Source: Stomorhina lunata (taxonomy: Eukaryota; Arthropoda; Insecta; Diptera; Rhiniidae). Taken from it: a DNA stretch of 64,000 nt. Under the pieces are notes generated by a model that saw only the letters and a program-made list of their open reading frames with translations, was not told the origin of the DNA and did no database searches. The translations under genes and the position numbers were made by a program. This document shows positions 9,897 to 21,780 of the stretch, piece after piece (the first letter of the stretch is position 1; each line of letters opens with the position of its first letter). The stretch lies in the NCBI GenBank assembly GCA_933228675.1, contig OW121744.1:114103600-114167599 (forward strand), in the 5' to 3' direction.

Positions 9897-12225
9897 AGCC
9901 AAAATAACGAAATTTTGTGATCACTCATTTTTTGATATCAAAATTGATTTTTCTGAAAATTTTTTATAAAAAAATTTAAAGTCGACTTTATCGTTAACTA
10001 TGATATCTAGAGCCAAAATAACGAAATTTTGTGATCACTCATTTTTTCATACCAAAATTGATTTTTTTTTAATTTTTTTATAAAAAATTTTAAAGTCGAT
10101 TTTCTCGTTAACTATGATAGCTACAGCCAAAATAACGAAATTTTGTGATCATTAATTTTTTCATACCAAAATTGATTTTTTTTAATTTTTTATAAAAAAC
10201 TTAAAAGTCGATTTTCTCGTTAACTATGATAGCTACAGCCAAAATAACGAAATTATGTGATCACTCATTTTTTATACCAAAATCGATTTTTTTGAAAATT
10301 TTTTATAAAAATCTTTAAAGTCGATTTTCTCGTTAACTGTGATAGCTACAGCCAAAATAACGAAATTATGTGATCATTAATTTTTTCATACTAAAATCGA
10401 TTTTTTTGAAAATTTTTTATAAAAATCTTTAAAGTCGATTTTCTCGTTAACTATGATAGCTACAGCCAAAATAACGAAATTTTGTGATCACAAATTTTTT
10501 CATACCAAAATTGATTTTTCTGAAAATTTTTTATAAAAAACTTTAAAGTCGATTTTCTCGTTAACTATGATAGCTACAGCCAAAATAACGATATTTTGTG
10601 ATCACAAATTTTTTCATACCAAAATTGATTTTTTTGAAAATTTTTTATAAAAAACTTTAAAGTCGATTTTCTTGGCTACAGCCAAAATAACGAAATCTTG
10701 TGATCACTCATTTTTCATACCAAAACTGATTTTTTTTTTTCAAATTTTTTATAAAAAATTTTCAAGTCGATTTTCTCGTTAACTATGATAGCTACAGCCA
10801 AAATAACGAAATTTTGTGATCACTCATTTGTTCATACCAAAATTGATTTTTTTTTTGAAATTGATTTTTTTGAAATTTTTTTTTTTTAAATCTTTAAAGT
10901 CGATTTTCTCGTTAACTATGATAGCTAGAGCCAAAATAACGAAATTTTGTGATCACTCATTTTTTCATACCAAAATTGATTTTTTTGAAATTTTTTTATA
11001 AAAATCTTTAAAGTCGATTTTCTCGTTAACTATGATAGCTACAGCCAAAATAACGAAATTTTGTGATCACTCATTTTTTCATACCAAAATTGATTTTTCT
11101 GAAAATTTTTTATAAAAAACTTTAAAGTCGATTTTCTCGTTAACTATGATAGCTAGAGCCAAAATAACGAAATTTTGTGATCACTCATTTTTTCATACCA
11201 AAATTGATTTTTTTGAAAATTTTTTATAAAAAACTTTAAAGTCGATTTTCTCGTTAACTATGATAGCTAGAGCCAAAATAACGAAATTTTGTGATCACTC
11301 ATTTTTTCATACCAAAATTGATTTTTTTTTCCAATTTTTTTTAAAAAACTTTCAAGTCGATTTTCTCGTTAACTGTGATAGCTACAGCCAAAATAACGAA
11401 ATTTTGTGATCACTCATTTTTTCATACCAAAATTGATTTTTCTGAAAATTTTTTATAAAAAACTTTAAAGTCGATTTTCTCGTTAACTATGATAGCTAGA
11501 GCCAAAATAACGAAATTTTGTGATCACTCATTTTTTCATACCAAAATTGATTTTTTTGAAAATTTTTTATAAAAAACTTTAAAGTCGATTTTCTCGTTAA
11601 CTATGATAGCAACAGCCAAAATAACGAAAGTTTGTGATCACTCATTTTTTCATATTAAAATCGATTTTTTTTTAAATTTTTTTATAAAAAACTTTAAAGT
11701 CGATTTTCTCGTTAACTATGATAGCTACAGCCAAAATATCGAAATTTTGTGATCACTCGTTTTTCATACCAAAATTGATTTTTTTTGAAAATTTTTTATA
11801 AAAAACTTTAAAGTCGATTTTCTCGTTAACTATGATAGCTACAGCCAAAATAACGAAATTTTGTGATCACTCATTTTTTCATGTCAAAATTGATTTTTTT
11901 TTTGAAAATTTTTTATAAAAAACTTTAAAGTCGATTTTCTCGTTAACTATGATAGCTACAGCCAAAATAACGAAATTTTGTGATCACTCATTTTTTCATA
12001 CCAAAATCAATTTTTTTGAAAATTTTTTATAAAAATCTTTAAAGTCGATTTTCTCGTTAACTATGTAGCTATCATAGCTACAGCCAAAATAACGAAATTT
12101 TGTGATCACTCATTTTTTCATACAAAAATTGATTTGTTTTTAATTTTTTGTAAAAAACTTTAAAGTCAGTTTTCACATAAATTATGATAGATAGAGCAAA
12201 AATAAAGAAATTCTGTGATCTTGAA
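9897..12225. repeat. ~115-bp satellite, about 20 copies
   Basis: Tandem units of roughly 102-133 bp starting GCCAAAATAACGAAATTTTG, then TGATCACTCATTTTTTCATA, a T-rich middle of variable length, and TCGATTTTCTCGTTAACTAT. Units begin at about 9897, 10012, 10126, 10237, 10350 and so on to 12083, with a decayed last unit near 12196. Length variation is confined to the poly-T/poly-A parts. The array starts exactly where homology between the two inverted arms stops. Open frames inside it are repeat artefacts. Confidence 0.95.
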
Positions 12226-12280
12226 AAATTTATTTCCTTTTTAGTTTTTGTTTGAACTACTTTTTTTAAACAGTTGTTTT

Positions 12281-12964
12281 TTATTTCTCTCCTTTTTTTC
12301 TCGGCAAAAAACTGCCTGTAGACCTTAGGCTGGCAATTACCTTATCGCCCTCCAAAAACTCCAATGCCTGAGTAAAATCCATATATGGCATTACCCTAAA
12401 GAAATAACGATGGCCAACATAGACATTCGTGTAAATATAGGAAAAGTTCTTTAAAAGGATAGAATACAAGTTTAAAATGATATCAGCAAAAATTTACCGC
12501 TTTCCAAGGGCACTTATAGGGTGCATTAGTGGATTTCATTACTTCTTGAAAGTATTGCCTTAACCAGGGTATACCGATATTAACTTTTTCCAAATCACAG
12601 ACGTTTAGTTTAACATCAGCAAAAGGCATGAAATCATTCTTAAAAGTGGGCTTAACGTTGACTAAAAATCGTGCCGAAAAATTTTTGTATATAGGTTTGT
12701 TGAACATAAAACTCCCGGAAAATACGTAATCATTGGGGGCCTCTTTCGTATAATTGCATTCAAAATATTTAACATTTTTCGCATGGGACTTGCAGATGGC
12801 ATTATCAATTAGAAAGTTATAGTAAAGGGGCGTGGCCTTGATTAGAAAAATATATAGAGAATTATATATATGTATGTATATATATAGTAGAATTTTGAAT
12901 TCACCTGTTGAGTGCTATCAAAAATCATTAGTAGACAAATTGCAACTAAAATATTTGTTAACAT
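12281..12964 (-). CDS. g5: DUF1091-family secreted protein, 188 aa
   Basis: Exons 12905-12964, 12498-12836 and 12281-12448, minus strand. Signal peptide exon MLTNILVAICLLMIFDSTQQ. Exon 2 has 113 codons, one fewer than g1-g4 and matching g6-g8, and reads ATPLYYNFLIDNAIC, FECNYTKEAPNDYVFSG, VNVKPTFKN, LNVCDLEK and KCPWKA. It lacks the N-x-T sequon before Cys1 that g6-g8 have (NAIC instead of NVTC). Exon 3 starts NFSYIYTNV and ends TGSFLPRKKGEK. Donors are GTGAAT and GTAAAT. It belongs with the g6-g8 subgroup but is the outlier of that group, and sits between the ~115-bp satellite and the 6.8-kb 31-bp array. Function unknown beyond family. Confidence 0.87.
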
Positions 12965-13679
12965 TTTAAGTTAAAAGTTAACAGAGAACTAATTGCATTA
13001 AAATTGTTCACTATATTAAGAAGCTTTTGAAAAACAAATAGCAAAATTTTGTAGTCGATTAAGGTAGATCTTTTTAAACCCTTTACCGATTTTCACCAAA
13101 TTTACAAGTTTTTTTCTAAATTCTCAGACTCATTTCAGTTCCTTATTATGTATATCTGCAATAATATCTTGTAATTTAAGTATCTTGATGTCATTTCCAT
13201 CAGCTGATCTGATATGGAAGCTTGGGTCAAATGTGGACCGATTGTCAACTAATTTTGTTTATCGAAATTACAAAAGTCTTATCTGTGTAAGGTTCTATAA
13301 TCTTAAGATGTATTACCGGTTTGTAATTTTCATTATTAAATAGACTTTTAGGATTTGGTCTTGTATGGAAGATATGGGCAAATATGGGCCTGTTCCAATA
13401 AAATCTGATAGACCGTTTTTTGGCTACTATAGTGTACCCTAAATCGACTGAGGATCTGATACCAAGTCTATAGATGTATAAAGTTGTGACACTAAATATC
13501 TAAACTTTACAAACATTAGCACAAACTCAGGGTAAAACCTCTAATGGTGAAGGGTACAGTTATATACATATATTTTGATATACCATCAATTACTAATTTG
13601 ATAGAAATATAATCATTATTAATAATAAATTATACCAGATTATTAGATCTTTTTTATCATATCCAAAATTATAAATATT
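12965..13679 (+). mobile_element. Decayed member of the TATACCCT hairpin element family
   Basis: About 13045-13560 parallels 41029-41680: GTAGTCGATTAAGG near the start, ACCGATTTTCACC, a middle with GATATGG..GGGTCAAATGTGGACCG, then ACAAACATTAGCACAAACTC and GGTGAAGGGTACAG at the right end. The terminal hairpin that is perfect in the 41-kb copy is eroded here. No coding potential. Confidence 0.5.
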
Positions 13680-16600
13680 GAAAAAAGAATATAGAAAAAT
13701 ATAGAAAAATTTTTGAAAGAAATATTTTTCTATAGAAAAATTTTAAAAAGAAATATTTTTCTATAGAAAAAATTTTCAAAGAAATATTTTTCTATAGAAA
13801 AATTTTCTAAAGAAATATTTTTCTATAAAAAAATTTTCGTTAGAAATATTTTTCTATAGAAAAATTTTCGTTAGAAATATTTTTCTATAGAAAACTTTTC
13901 GTTAGAAATATTTTTCTATAGAAAAATTTTCGTTAGAAATATTTTTCTATCGAAAAATTTTCCATAGAAAAATTTTTCAAAAAAATAATTTTGAATAGAA
14001 AAATTTTCTAAAAAAAAATAAATTTCTATAGAAAAATTTTCCAAAGAAATAATTTTCTATAGAAAAATTTTAAAAAGAAATCTATTCTATAGAAAAATGT
14101 TTGTAAGAAATATTTCTAAAGAAAAATTTTCCTTAGAAATATTTTTCTATAGAAAAATTTTTCAAAGAAATATTTTTCTAGAGAAAAATTTTCCTTAGAA
14201 ATATTTTTCTATAGAAAAATTTTCCTTAGAAATATTTTTCTAGAGAAAAATTTTCCTTAAAAATATTTTTCTAGAGAAAAATTTTCCTTAGAAATATTTT
14301 TCTAAAGAAAAATTGTCGTTAGAAATATTTTTCTAGAGAAAAATTTTCCTTAAAAATATTTTTCTAGAGAAAAATTTTCCTTAGAAATATTTTTCTAGAG
14401 AAAAATTTTCCTTAGAAATATTTTTCTAGAGAAAAATTTTCCTTAAAAATATTTTTCTAGAGAAAAATTTTCCTTAGAAATATTTTTCTAAAGAAAAATT
14501 GTCGTTAGAAATATTTTTCTAGAGAAAAATTTTCCTTAGAAATATTTTTTTATAGAAAAATTTTCTTTAGAAATATTTTTCTATAGAAAAATTTTCTTTA
14601 GAAATGTTTTTCTAGAGAAAAATTTTCCTTAGAAATATTTTTCTAGAGAAAAATTTTCCTTAGAAATATTTTTCTATAGAAAATTTTTCGTTAGAAATAT
14701 TTTTCTATAGAAAAATTTTCTTTAGAAATATTTTTCTATAGAAAAATTTTCTTTAGAAATATTTTTCTGTGGAAAAATTTTCCAAAGAAATATTTTTCTA
14801 GAGAAAAATTTTCCTTAAAAATATTTTTCTAGAGAAAAATTTTCTTTAGAAATATTTTTCTATAGAAAAATTTTCTTTAGAAATATTTTTCTATAGAAAA
14901 ATTTTCTTTAGAAATATTTTTCTATAGAAAAATTTTCTTTAGAAATATTTTTCTATAGAAAAATTTTCTTTAGAAATATTTTTCTATAGAAAAATTTTCT
15001 TTAGAAATATTTTTCTATAGAAAAATTTTCTTTAGAAATATTTTTTATAGAAAAATTTTCTTTAGAAATATTTTTCTAGAGAAAAATTTTCCTTAGAAAT
15101 ATTTTTCTAGAGACAAATTTTCCTTAGAAATATTTTCCTAGAGAAAAATTTTCCTTAGAAATATTTTTCTAGAGAAAAATTTTTCTTAGAAATATTTTTT
15201 TAGAGAAAAATTTTCCTTAGAAATATTTTTCTAGAGAAAAAATTTCCTTAGAAATATTTTTCTAGAGAAAAATTTTCCTTAGAAATAATTTTCTAGAGAA
15301 AAATTTTCCTTAAAAATATTTTTCTAGAGAAAAATTTTCATTAGAAATATTTTTCTAGAGAAAAATTTTCCTTAGAAATATTTTTCTAGAGAAAAATTTT
15401 CCTTAGAAATATTTTTCTAGAGAAAAATTTTCCTTAAAAATATTTTTCTAGAGAAAAATTTTCCTTAGAAATATTTTTCTAAAGAAAAATTGTCGTTAGA
15501 AATATTTTTCTAGAGAAAAATTTTCCTTAGAAATATTTTTTTATAGAAAAATTTTCTTTAGAAATATTTTTCTATAGAAAAATTTTCTTTAGAAATGTTT
15601 TTCTAGAGAAAAATTTTCCTTAGAAATATTTTTCTAGAGAAAAATTTTCCTTAGAAATATTTTTCTATAGAAAATTTTTCGTTAGAAATATTTTTCTATA
15701 GAAAAATTTTCTTTAGAAATATTTTTCTATAGAAAAATTTTCTTTAGAAATATTTTTCTGTGGAAAAATTTTCCAAAGAAATATTTTTCTAGAGAAAAAT
15801 TTTCCTTAAAAATATTTTTCTAGAGAAAAATTTTCTTTAGAAATATTTTTCTATAGAAAAATTTTCTTTAGAAATATTTTTCTATAGAAAAATTTTCTTT
15901 AGAAATATTTTTCTATAGAAAAATTTTCTTTAGAAATATTTTTCTATAGAAAAATTTTCTTTAGAAATATTTTTCTATAGAAAAATTTTCTTTAGAAATA
16001 TTTTTTATAGAAAAATTTTCTTTAGAAATATTTTTCTAGAGAAAAATTTTCCTTAGAAATATTTTTCTAGAGAAAAATTTTCCTTAGAAATATTTTTCTA
16101 GAGAAAAATTTTCCTTAGAAATATTTTTCTAGAGAAAAATTTTCCTTAAAAATATTTTTCTAGAGAAAAATTTTCCTTAGAAATATTTTTCTAAAGAAAA
16201 ATTGTCGTTAGAAATATTTTTCTAGAGAAAAATTTTCCTTAGAAATATTTTTTTATAGAAAAATTTTCTTTAGAAATATTTTTCTATAGAAAAATTTTCT
16301 TTAGAAATGTTTTTCTAGAGAAAAATTTTCCTTAGAAATATTTTTCTAGAGAAAAATTTTCCTTAGAAATATTTTTCTATAGAAAATTTTTCGTTAGAAA
16401 TATTTTTCTATAGAAAAATTTTCTTTAGAAATATTTTTCTATAGAAAAATTTTCTTTAGAAATATTTTTCTGTGGAAAAATTTTCCAAAGAAATATTTTT
16501 CTAGAGAAAAATTTTCCTTAAAAATATTTTTCTAGAGAAAAATTTTCTTTAGAAATATTTTTCTATAGAAAAATTTTCTTTAGAAATATTTTTCTATAGA

Positions 16601-19600
16601 AAAATTTTCTTTAGAAATATTTTTCTATAGAAAAATTTTCTTTAGAAATATTTTTCTATAGAAAAATTTTCTTTAGAAATATTTTTCTATAGAAAAATTT
16701 TCTTTAGAAATATTTTTCTATAGAAAAATTTTCTTTAGAAATATTTTTTATAGAAAAATTTTCTTTAGAAATATTTTTCTAGAGAAAAATTTTCCTTAGA
16801 AATATTTTTCTAGAGACAAATTTTCCTTAGAAATATTTTCCTAGAGAAAAATTTTCCTTAGAAATATTTTTCTAGAGAAAAATTTTTCTTAGAAATATTT
16901 TTTTAGAGAAAAATTTTCCTTAGAAATATTTTTCTAGAGAAAAAATTTCCTTAGAAATATTTTTCTAGAGAAAAATTTTCCTTAGAAATAATTTTCTAGA
17001 GAAAAATTTTCCTTAAAAATATTTTTCTAGAGAAAAATTTTCATTAGAAATATTTTTCTAGAGAAAAATTTTCCTTAGAAATATTTTTCTAGAGAAAAAT
17101 TTTCCTTAGAAATATTTTTCTAGAGAAAAATTTTCCTTAAAAATATTTTTCTAGAGAAAAATTTTCCTTAGAAATATTTTTCTAAAGAAAAATTGTCGTT
17201 AGAAATATTTTTCTAGAGAAAAATTTTCCTTAGAAATATTTTTTTATAGAAAAATTTTCTTTAGAAATATTTTTCTATAGAAAAATTTTCTTTAGAAATG
17301 TTTTTCTAGAGAAAAATTTTCCTTAGAAATATTTTTCTAGAGAAAAATTTTCCTTAGAAATATTTTTCTATAGAAAATTTTTCGTTAGAAATATTTTTCT
17401 ATAGAAAAATTTTCTTTAGAAATATTTTTCTATAGAAAAATTTTCTTTAGAAATATTTTTCTGTGGAAAAATTTTCCAAAGAAATATTTTTCTAGAGAAA
17501 AATTTTCCTTAAAAATATTTTTCTAGAGAAAAATTTTCTTTAGAAATATTTTTCTATAGAAAAATTTTCTTTAGAAATATTTTTCTATAGAAAAATTTTC
17601 TTTAGAAATATTTTTCTATAGAAAAATTTTCTTTAGAAATATTTTTCTATAGAAAAATTTTCTTTAGAAATATTTTTCTATAGAAAAATTTTCTTTAGAA
17701 ATATTTTTTATAGAAAAATTTTCTTTAGAAATATTTTTCTAGAGAAAAATTTTCCTTAGAAATATTTTTCTAGAGAAAAATTTTCCTTAGAAATATTTTT
17801 CTAGAGACAAATTTTCCTTAGAAATATTTTTTTAGAGAAAAATTTTCCTTAGAAATATTTTTCTAGAGAAAAAATTTCCTTAGAAATATTTTTCTAGAGA
17901 AAAATTTTCCTTAGAAATAATTTTCTAGAGAAAAATTTTCCTTAAAAATATTTTTCTAGAGAAAAATTTTCATTAGAAATATTTTTCTAGAGAAAAATTT
18001 TCCTTAGAAATATTTTTCTAGAGAAAAATTTTCCTTAGAAATATTTTTCTAGAGAAAAATTTTCCTTAAAAATATTTTTCTAGAGAAAAATTTTCCTTAG
18101 AAATATTTTTCTAAAGAAAAATTGTCGTTAGAAATATTTTTCTAGAGAAAAATTTTCCTTAGAAATATTTTTTTATAGAAAAATTTTCTTTAGAAATATT
18201 TTTCTATAGAAAAATTTTCTTTAGAAATGTTTTTCTAGAGAAAAATTTTCCTTAGAAATATTTTTCTAGAGAAAAATTTTCCTTAGAAATATTTTTCTAT
18301 AGAAAATTTTTCGTTAGAAATATTTTTCTATAGAAAAATTTTCTTTAGAAATATTTTTCTATAGAAAAATTTTCTTTAGAAATATTTTTCTGTGGAAAAA
18401 TTTTCCAAAGAAATATTTTTCTAGAGAAAAATTTTCCTTAAAAATATTTTTCTAGAGAAAAATTTTCTTTAGAAATATTTTTCTATAGAAAAATTTTCTT
18501 TAGAAATATTTTTCTATAGAAAAATTTTCTTTAGAAATATTTTTCTATAGAAAAATTTTCTTTAGAAATATTTTTCTATAGAAAAATTTTCTTTAGAAAT
18601 ATTTTTCTATAGAAAAATTTTCTTTAGAAATATTTTTTATAGAAAAATTTTCTTTAGAAATATTTTTCTAGAGAAAAATTTTCCTTAGAAATATTTTTCT
18701 AGAGAAAAATTTTCCTTAGAAATATTTTTCTAGAGACAAATTTTCCTTAGAAATATTTTCCTAGAGAAAAATTTTCCTTAGAAATATTTTTCTAGAGAAA
18801 AATTTTTCTTAGAAATATTTTTTTAGAGAAAAATTTTCCTTAGAAATATTTTTCTAGAGAAAAAATTTCCTTAGAAATATTTTTCTAGAGAAAAATTTTC
18901 CTTAGAAATAATTTTCTAGAGAAAAATTTTCCTTAGAAATATTTTTCTAGAGAAAAATTTTCCTTAGAAATATTTTTCTAGAGAAAAATTTTCCTTAGAA
19001 ATATTTTTCTAGAGAAAAATTTTCCTTAGAAATATTTTTGTAGAGAAAAATTTTCCTTAAAAATATTTTTCTAGAGAAAAATTTTCCTTAGAAATATTTT
19101 TCTAGAGAAAAATTTTCCTTAGAAATATTTTTCTAGAGAAAAATTTTCCTTAGAAATATTTTTCTAAAGAAAAATTTTCCTTAGAAATAATTTTCTAGAG
19201 AAAAATTTTCCTTAGAAATATTTTTCTATAAAAAATTTTCTTTAGAAATATTTTTCTAGAGAAAAATTTTATTAGAAATATTTTTCTAGAGAAAAATTTT
19301 CCTTAGAAATATTTTTCTAGAGAAAAATTTTCCTTAGAAATATTTTTCTAGAGAAAAATTTTCCTTAAAAATATTTTTCTAGAGAAAAATTTTCCTTAGA
19401 AATATTTTTCTAAAGAAAAATTGTCGTTAGAAATATTTTTCTAGAGAAAAATTTTCCTTAGAAATATTTTTCTAGAGAAAAATTTTCCTTAAAAATATTT
19501 TTCTATAGAAAAATTTTCGTTAGAAATATTTTTCTAAAGAAAAATTTTCCTTAGAAATATTTTTCTAGAGAAAAATTTTCCTAAGAAATAATTTTCTGGA

Positions 19601-20505
19601 GAAAAATTTTCCTCAGAAATATTTTATTAGAGAAAAATTTTCTTTGGAAATATTTTTCTAGAGAAAAATTTTCCTTAGAAATATTTTTCTAGAGAAAAAT
19701 TTTCCTTAAAAATATTTTTCTAGAGAAAAATTTTCGTTAGAAATATTTTTCTAAAGAAAAATTTTCCTTAGAAATATTTTTCTAGAGAAAAATTTTCCTA
19801 AGAAATAATTTTCTGGAGAAAAATTTTCCTCAGAAATATTTTATTAGAGAAAAATTTTCTTTGGAAATATTTTTCTAGAGAAAAATTTTCCTTAGAAATA
19901 TTTTTCTAGAGAAAAATTTTCCTTAGAAATAATTTTCTAGAGAAAAATTTTCCTTAGAAATATTTTTCTAGAGAAAAATTTTCCTTAGAAATATTTTTCT
20001 AGAGAAAAATTTTCCTTAGAAATATTTTTCTATAGAAAAATTTTCTTTAGAAATATTTTTCTAGAGAAAAATTTTCCTTAGAAATATTTTTCTATAGAAA
20101 AATTTTCTTTAGAAATATTTTTCTGTGGAAAAATTTTCCAAAGAAATATTTTTCTAGAGAAAAATTTTCCTTAGAAATATTTTTCTATAGAAAAATTTTC
20201 TTTAGAAATATTTTTCTAGGGAAAAATTTTCCTTAGAAATATTTGCCTAGAGAAAAATTTTCGTTTGAAATATTTTTCTAGAGAAAAATTTTCCTTAGAA
20301 ATATTTTTTTAGAGAAAAATTTTCTTTAGAAATATTTTTCTATAGAAAAATTTTCTTTAGAAATGTTTTTCTAGAGAAAAATTTTCCTTAGAAATATTTT
20401 TCTATAGAAAAATTTTCTTTAGAAATATTTTTCTAGAGAAAAATTTTCGTAGAAAAATTTTCTTTAGAAATATTTTTCTATAGAAAAATTTCCGTTAGAA
20501 AAATG
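13680..20505. repeat. 31-bp satellite, class II, with ~991-bp higher-order structure (about 220 units)
   Basis: Units read AAATTTTCCTTAGAAATA then TTTTTCTAGAGAA (31 bp), with CTATAG/CTAGAG, CCTTAG/CTTTAG/CGTTAG alternatives. The rare unit with CTGTGGAAAAATTTTCCAAAG recurs at about 14767, 15758, 16470, 17461 and 18390 and again near 20123. Successive intervals are 991, 712, 991 and 929 bp, i.e. 32, 23, 32 and 30 units less one base (a TTTTTTATAG deletion carried by each repeat). This is a true higher-order repeat. Edges (13680-14100, 20260-20505) are more degenerate. Fills the g5-g6 spacer. Confidence 0.95.
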
Positions 20506-20618
20506 TTCAATATTATATTATATTCTATATGAGTTTTATCCCCAGTTATACCTTTTGCAACAGAATTTTATATGATAAGTATTTCTTAATCCATTTTAAC
20601 AATTAGTATTTCTAGAAC

Positions 20619-21325
20619 TTATAACTTTGTTATTTTCCTATTGGGCGAAATACTGCCCACACTTGTTAAGCTAGCAATAACCTTCTCCGATTCCAATAGA
20701 TCCAAACCCTGAACAAACTTTAAATAAGGCATTATACGATTAAGATACTGATCATTATAGGACAAATTCTTGTAGGTATAAAGAAAGTTCTGAAAAGATC
20801 AAGTTTTTAAATTAGAAAATTATAAAAAATAATTTAGAAAAAAAATTGTATCAAAATTACCGGTTTGAAAGGGCATTTGTAGGCTACATTGCTTACTCTT
20901 CTCAGTTCCACAAATAGCTGCTGAACCATTGGTATATCAAAACGGGGTTTAAGTAAATCACAAGCCCTAAATTTTAGATCGATAAAATTCACGAAACTTT
21001 TAGCCATATAAGGTTTAACATCGATATAATAACGTAGGAATAAATCATTTTGCATAAATTTATTGAACATAAATTCTCCCGAATAGGAGTAATGATTCAT
21101 GGCTAATTTCTCGAGACGGCAGTTGAATAATTTAACACTTTTGGATAGGGCCAAGCAGGTGACATTGTCAATGATAAAATTGTGATATGTGGGGCGAGAC
21201 TTGAAATTGAAAATAGTTATCAATTATATATTTTTTATAGATTGTTTTAAAGAATTTTTACTTACCTGCAGAGAAGTTAGGAAAAACAATAGCACAAAAA
21301 TTTTCAAGAAAATTTTTGGCAACAT
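20619..21325 (-). CDS. g6: DUF1091-family secreted protein, 189 aa
   Basis: Exons 21266-21325, 20861-21199 and 20619-20789, minus strand. Signal exon MLPKIFLKIFVLLFFLTSLQ, donor GTAAGT. Exon 2 (113 codons) starts SRPTYHNFIIDNVTC and contains FNCRLEKLAMNHYSYSGEFMFNK, RYYIDVKPY, KFRACDLLK, PMVQQLFVELRR and KCPFKP. Exon 3 reads NFLYTYKNLSYND and ends SVGSISPNRKITKL. The PMVQQL and FKACDLLK-type motifs tie it to g7 and g8, its tandem neighbours on the same strand. N-glycosylation sequon at Cys1. Probably secreted and ligand-binding; the actual partner is unknown. Confidence 0.9.
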
Positions 21326-21760
21326 TTTTTAGCAAATATTTTAAAATTGAAGTTGTCGGTGGACTAAGGCTTTGCTAATTTATCTATTCAGTGATGCTTG
21401 ACTTTATTATACTCTATACTATTAACTGTTTCATAAGTTTAAGATTCCGTTTGTCATATAATAATTACTCAAGTTATTCCAACAAGTATTTAGAAAAATT
21501 ATGTTTGTCGAGGTTCTTAGACCCTTTAGTTCGAAGAGTCAGTTTATACTAAAAGTATAGAAAACAAAATTTCGTTTTGATAATTCAAATACACCTGGGG
21601 GAGGGTTTCTTTGATTCGGTATAAACGAAATTATATTTTTACTAATTACTAAAAAAAATATATATATGAAAAGTATATTTCAATTACGAAAACTCGTTAG
21701 CCCCTTTAACGACACCATTTCCAAATAGGGTTCAAATATCACTTGATGTACGAATAGAGC
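21326..21760. other. 5' flank of g6, nothing recognised
   Basis: AT-rich unique DNA between g6 and the 19-bp array. No open frame, RNA gene or clear promoter motif found. Confidence 0.4.
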
Positions 21761-21780
21761 AATATTGTCTAGACAATATT
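21761..21780. other. Perfect 20-bp palindrome at the array edge
   Basis: AATATTGTCTAGACAATATT is identical to its own reverse complement and sits exactly where the 19-bp array begins. It contains the TCTAGAC core also seen in array units. Confidence 0.8.
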
